This document shows positions 62,098 to 64,000 of a DNA stretch of 64,000 nucleotides, in pieces. The notes under the pieces were generated by a model, which saw only the letters and a program-made list of their open reading frames with translations, was not told the origin of the DNA and did no database searches. The DNA is from Pectobacterium wasabiae CFBP 3304 (GTDB lineage Bacteria > Pseudomonadota > Gammaproteobacteria > Enterobacterales > Enterobacteriaceae), in contig NZ_CP015750.1 in NCBI RefSeq assembly GCF_001742185.1, forward strand, positions 2,108,001 to 2,172,000, in the 5' to 3' direction. Each line of letters opens with the position of its first letter. The stretch's first letter is position 1. The position numbers and the translations under genes are program-made.

Positions 62098-64000
62098 TTA
62101 GAAATCGACATTCACACCAAGCTGGAAGGAACGGCCGGGCGCGGTAGACAGCGCGCGATCGTATTGCCCTTGTCGGTCATCGGTTTCGATCTGACGGCTG
62201 CTCAGGTAGTCCCAGTATTTACGGTCAGTCAGGTTATACACGCCACCGCTGATTTTCACGTCTTTGGTCACGCGATAGTAGGCGGTCAGATCCACCATGC
62301 CATAGCCAGGGATCCGCATATATTCGGCAGTCGAAGCGGTGATTGCTGTGCCAGCATTGGTGTAGTTTTGACGATTGGTATCCTGCGCCTGCTTCCCTTT
62401 CTGGAAGGTTGATGTCAGAGCAGCGCCGTAGCGTTGGGAAGGATCGTCATAGGCGATGCCAACAACCGCTTTCATCGGCGCGACGCTGTCGAGATCGACA
62501 TAGCGGTCGCCAAGGTAGCGCGACTGCGATTGACCTTTGGTATAGCCAAACGCCAGCGTGGTGCTGAGCCCATCAACCGCTGGGAACCAGGTGCCTAGCT
62601 GTATTTTGCTGCTGACTTCGCCGCCATAAATGTAGGCTTTATCGCGGTTTTCCGCCTGGTATATCGTACTGATATTGCTCGGAACGTTGGTGAATCTATC
62701 TGGATTAGCGCTACGACGGTAGCGGGTATTGGCGATAAAATTCTTATAGGTGTTGTAGAACAGTGCTGTCCGGAATGTGACTCCCTCCGTTGCTTCGCCT
62801 TTTAAGCCCCATTCTACGTTGTTGCTGGTTTCTGTCTTGAGGTCGCTATTGCCGATAAAGGCATACTGAAACGGCCCGGCATAGTTGGCGTCAAGATTTG
62901 TGCTGCCATAAAGCTGGCTGGCATCGGGGAACTGTGCGCCGCGGCGATACTGCAAATAGGTGGTTAGCGTTGGAGTGATGTCGTAGAGGAAGCTCAGTGA
63001 AGGCAGGATTTGTGTATCACTGTTGGCTTTACCGTACAGTCTGTTGACATCGGATCCACTGATGACACTGCCGTTGCCGCTCAGGCTAACCGCGTTGGTC
63101 GCTTTGGTTCGTTGATGAACAGCGCGCACGGCAGGGACGACCGAGAAGGCGTGCCCAGCCAGATCCCAAGAGACGGTATCCTGCACGAAGCCGCCGACGG
63201 TGTAGCTGTCACTGTCGGCTTCTGGCTGCATGATGTTATTCGCACCCGTTTGATTAGGCGATTGTCTGAACGGACGCTCTGTCTTGGTTTGGCTGGCATT
63301 GAGGCCCCAGCTAAACTCGTGACGATCCCAGCTTTTCACCAGATGGGTATCGAAGCCGTACGTTTTTACATTGTAATCAGAATAGACACGATGGCTATCG
63401 GCGGCTGCCATTCCCGTGGTTGCAGGTAGCCAGGTGTTGTCATGTGATTCACTGTTTTGGAAGTAAATGCGGCTATCAACTAAATCAACCAGCGTGTTGT
63501 TGGCGGGCGTCCAGCGGTCTTTCAGGCTGGCGCTCCAGCGGCGAGTCTCGCTGCTTTGTTGTGCGGTGCCATAAATCGTATTATTGTTGCTTGGCAGGCT
63601 CCCCCAGTAATCGTAGTGGGTGTGGTTGGTTTTATGATAATAATCTAGCGTACCGGTGAGCTGGTGTTCATCATTCGGTTGCCAGATGGCCGATGCCAGA
63701 ATGGCGTTAGAGTGCCAGTTTGCTGGGTAAGCGGCGATCTCGTCGCTGTTGTTACGCGTTTGCTGGCCGTCACGACGGCTGAGCACGACAATGCCGCGCA
63801 GTTCGGCATCCCCGCCTGCGGCGGTGATGCCGTTATGCCAACCATGGTTGGCAGAGTCATAATCACTCTGGAAGCCGACATACTCCTGTTTATTTGCGCT
63901 TAAATAATCATCTGCTGATTTGGGACGGAACGAAACACTTCCGCCTAGCGCATTGATCGCATTTTCCGCTGAGGTCACACCGGATTCGATATTCACCCGT
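62098..64000 (-). CDS. TonB-dependent receptor, haem/haemoglobin type, 5' end outside window
   Basis: This outer-membrane gated channel takes up its ligand, probably haem or haem-protein iron, using TonB energy. At least 634 residues are visible and the frame is open at the edge, so the signal peptide, TonB box and most of the plug lie beyond 64000. The visible start, NIESGVTSAENAINALGGSV, is the end of the plug. The barrel has the receptor signature RRGAQFPDASQLYGST and the C-terminal aromatic SFQLGVNVDF. It resembles the TIGR01785/01786 haemoglobin-transferrin receptor group. The codon at 63994-63996 is GTG and internal, not a start. Confidence 0.9.
   Translation of the reverse strand, partial: RVNIESGVTSAENAINALGGSVSFRPKSADDYLSANKQEYVGFQSDYDSANHGWHNGITAAGGDAELRGIVVLSRRDGQQTRNNSDEIAAYPANWHSNAILASAIWQPNDEHQLTGTLDYYHKTNHTHYDYWGSLPSNNNTIYGTAQQSSETRRWSASLKDRWTPANNTLVDLVDSRIYFQNSESHDNTWLPATTGMAAADSHRVYSDYNVKTYGFDTHLVKSWDRHEFSWGLNASQTKTERPFRQSPNQTGANNIMQPEADSDSYTVGGFVQDTVSWDLAGHAFSVVPAVRAVHQRTKATNAVSLSGNGSVISGSDVNRLYGKANSDTQILPSLSFLYDITPTLTTYLQYRRGAQFPDASQLYGSTNLDANYAGPFQYAFIGNSDLKTETSNNVEWGLKGEATEGVTFRTALFYNTYKNFIANTRYRRSANPDRFTNVPSNISTIYQAENRDKAYIYGGEVSSKIQLGTWFPAVDGLSTTLAFGYTKGQSQSRYLGDRYVDLDSVAPMKAVVGIAYDDPSQRYGAALTSTFQKGKQAQDTNRQNYTNAGTAITASTAEYMRIPGYGMVDLTAYYRVTKDVKISGGVYNLTDRKYWDYLSSRQIETDDRQGQYDRALSTAPGRSFQLGVNVDF

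Overview
The window is a chromosomal segment of a soft-rot enterobacterium, most probably Pectobacterium; the species is not resolved. The housekeeping genes follow the Escherichia coli order almost block by block (rpoN-lpt-kds-yrbG-mla-murA; degS-degQ-zapG-zapE-rplM-rpsI; sspAB; gltBD-yhcC-arcB-arcZ-elbB-mtgA; dolP-diaA-yraN-lpoA-rsmI-rnpB; ygiD-ygiC-ygiB-tolC-nudF-yqiB-cpdA-yqiA-parE). Between the blocks are genes typical of a plant-associated relative: budC, an alginate-lyase-family protein, sugar-acid and PTS loci and a haem-type TonB receptor. Full-length ERIC repeats (127 bp) occur at three intergenic sites. These identifications rest on recognised protein sequence and gene order; no database search was run.

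Left part (1-17060): the truncated rpoN leads into the LPS export and Kdo supply operon (kdsD-kdsC-lptC-lptA-lptB, all on the minus strand). Divergent from it is the phospholipid-trafficking operon mlaFEDCB, followed by ibaG and murA. The envelope-stress proteases degS and degQ come next, then the cell-division genes zapG and zapE and the ribosomal operon rplM-rpsI. This is almost entirely envelope biogenesis and translation.

17116-23054: a metabolic cassette sits between rpsI and sspA, which are adjacent in E. coli. It holds an MHS-type transporter, an idonate-5-dehydrogenase-like enzyme, a gluconate-5-dehydrogenase-like SDR, a FadR-type GntR regulator and a ManD/RspA-family sugar-acid dehydratase. 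A 15-bp palindrome (TGTTGT-A/C-ATACAACA) recurs upstream of both transcription units. One copy overlaps the -10 of a good promoter, so the cassette looks like a self-contained, locally repressed sugar-acid regulon.

23464-43721: sspAB, an isolated budC, gltBD (ammonia assimilation), yhcC, arcB with the sRNA gene arcZ, elbB-mtgA, an alginate-lyase-family gene, then dolP-diaA-yraN-lpoA and rsmI.

43711-49407: rnpB with its promoter and terminator, then a partial copy of the rnpB 3' end and a StbDE-type toxin-antitoxin pair behind a 26-bp operator-like palindrome, followed by ygiD, ygiC-ygiB and tolC.

49746-64000: nudF-yqiB, an enlarged ERIC carrying two inserts of about 71 bp made of small hairpins, cpdA-yqiA-parE, a LysR regulator and mdaB. 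Next is a PTS locus on the minus strand: a PRD regulator, EIIA, EIIB and EIIC of the fructose family, and two class II aldolases, one of them frameshifted. The window ends inside a TonB-dependent receptor gene. No tRNA, transposase, prophage or CRISPR array was seen.
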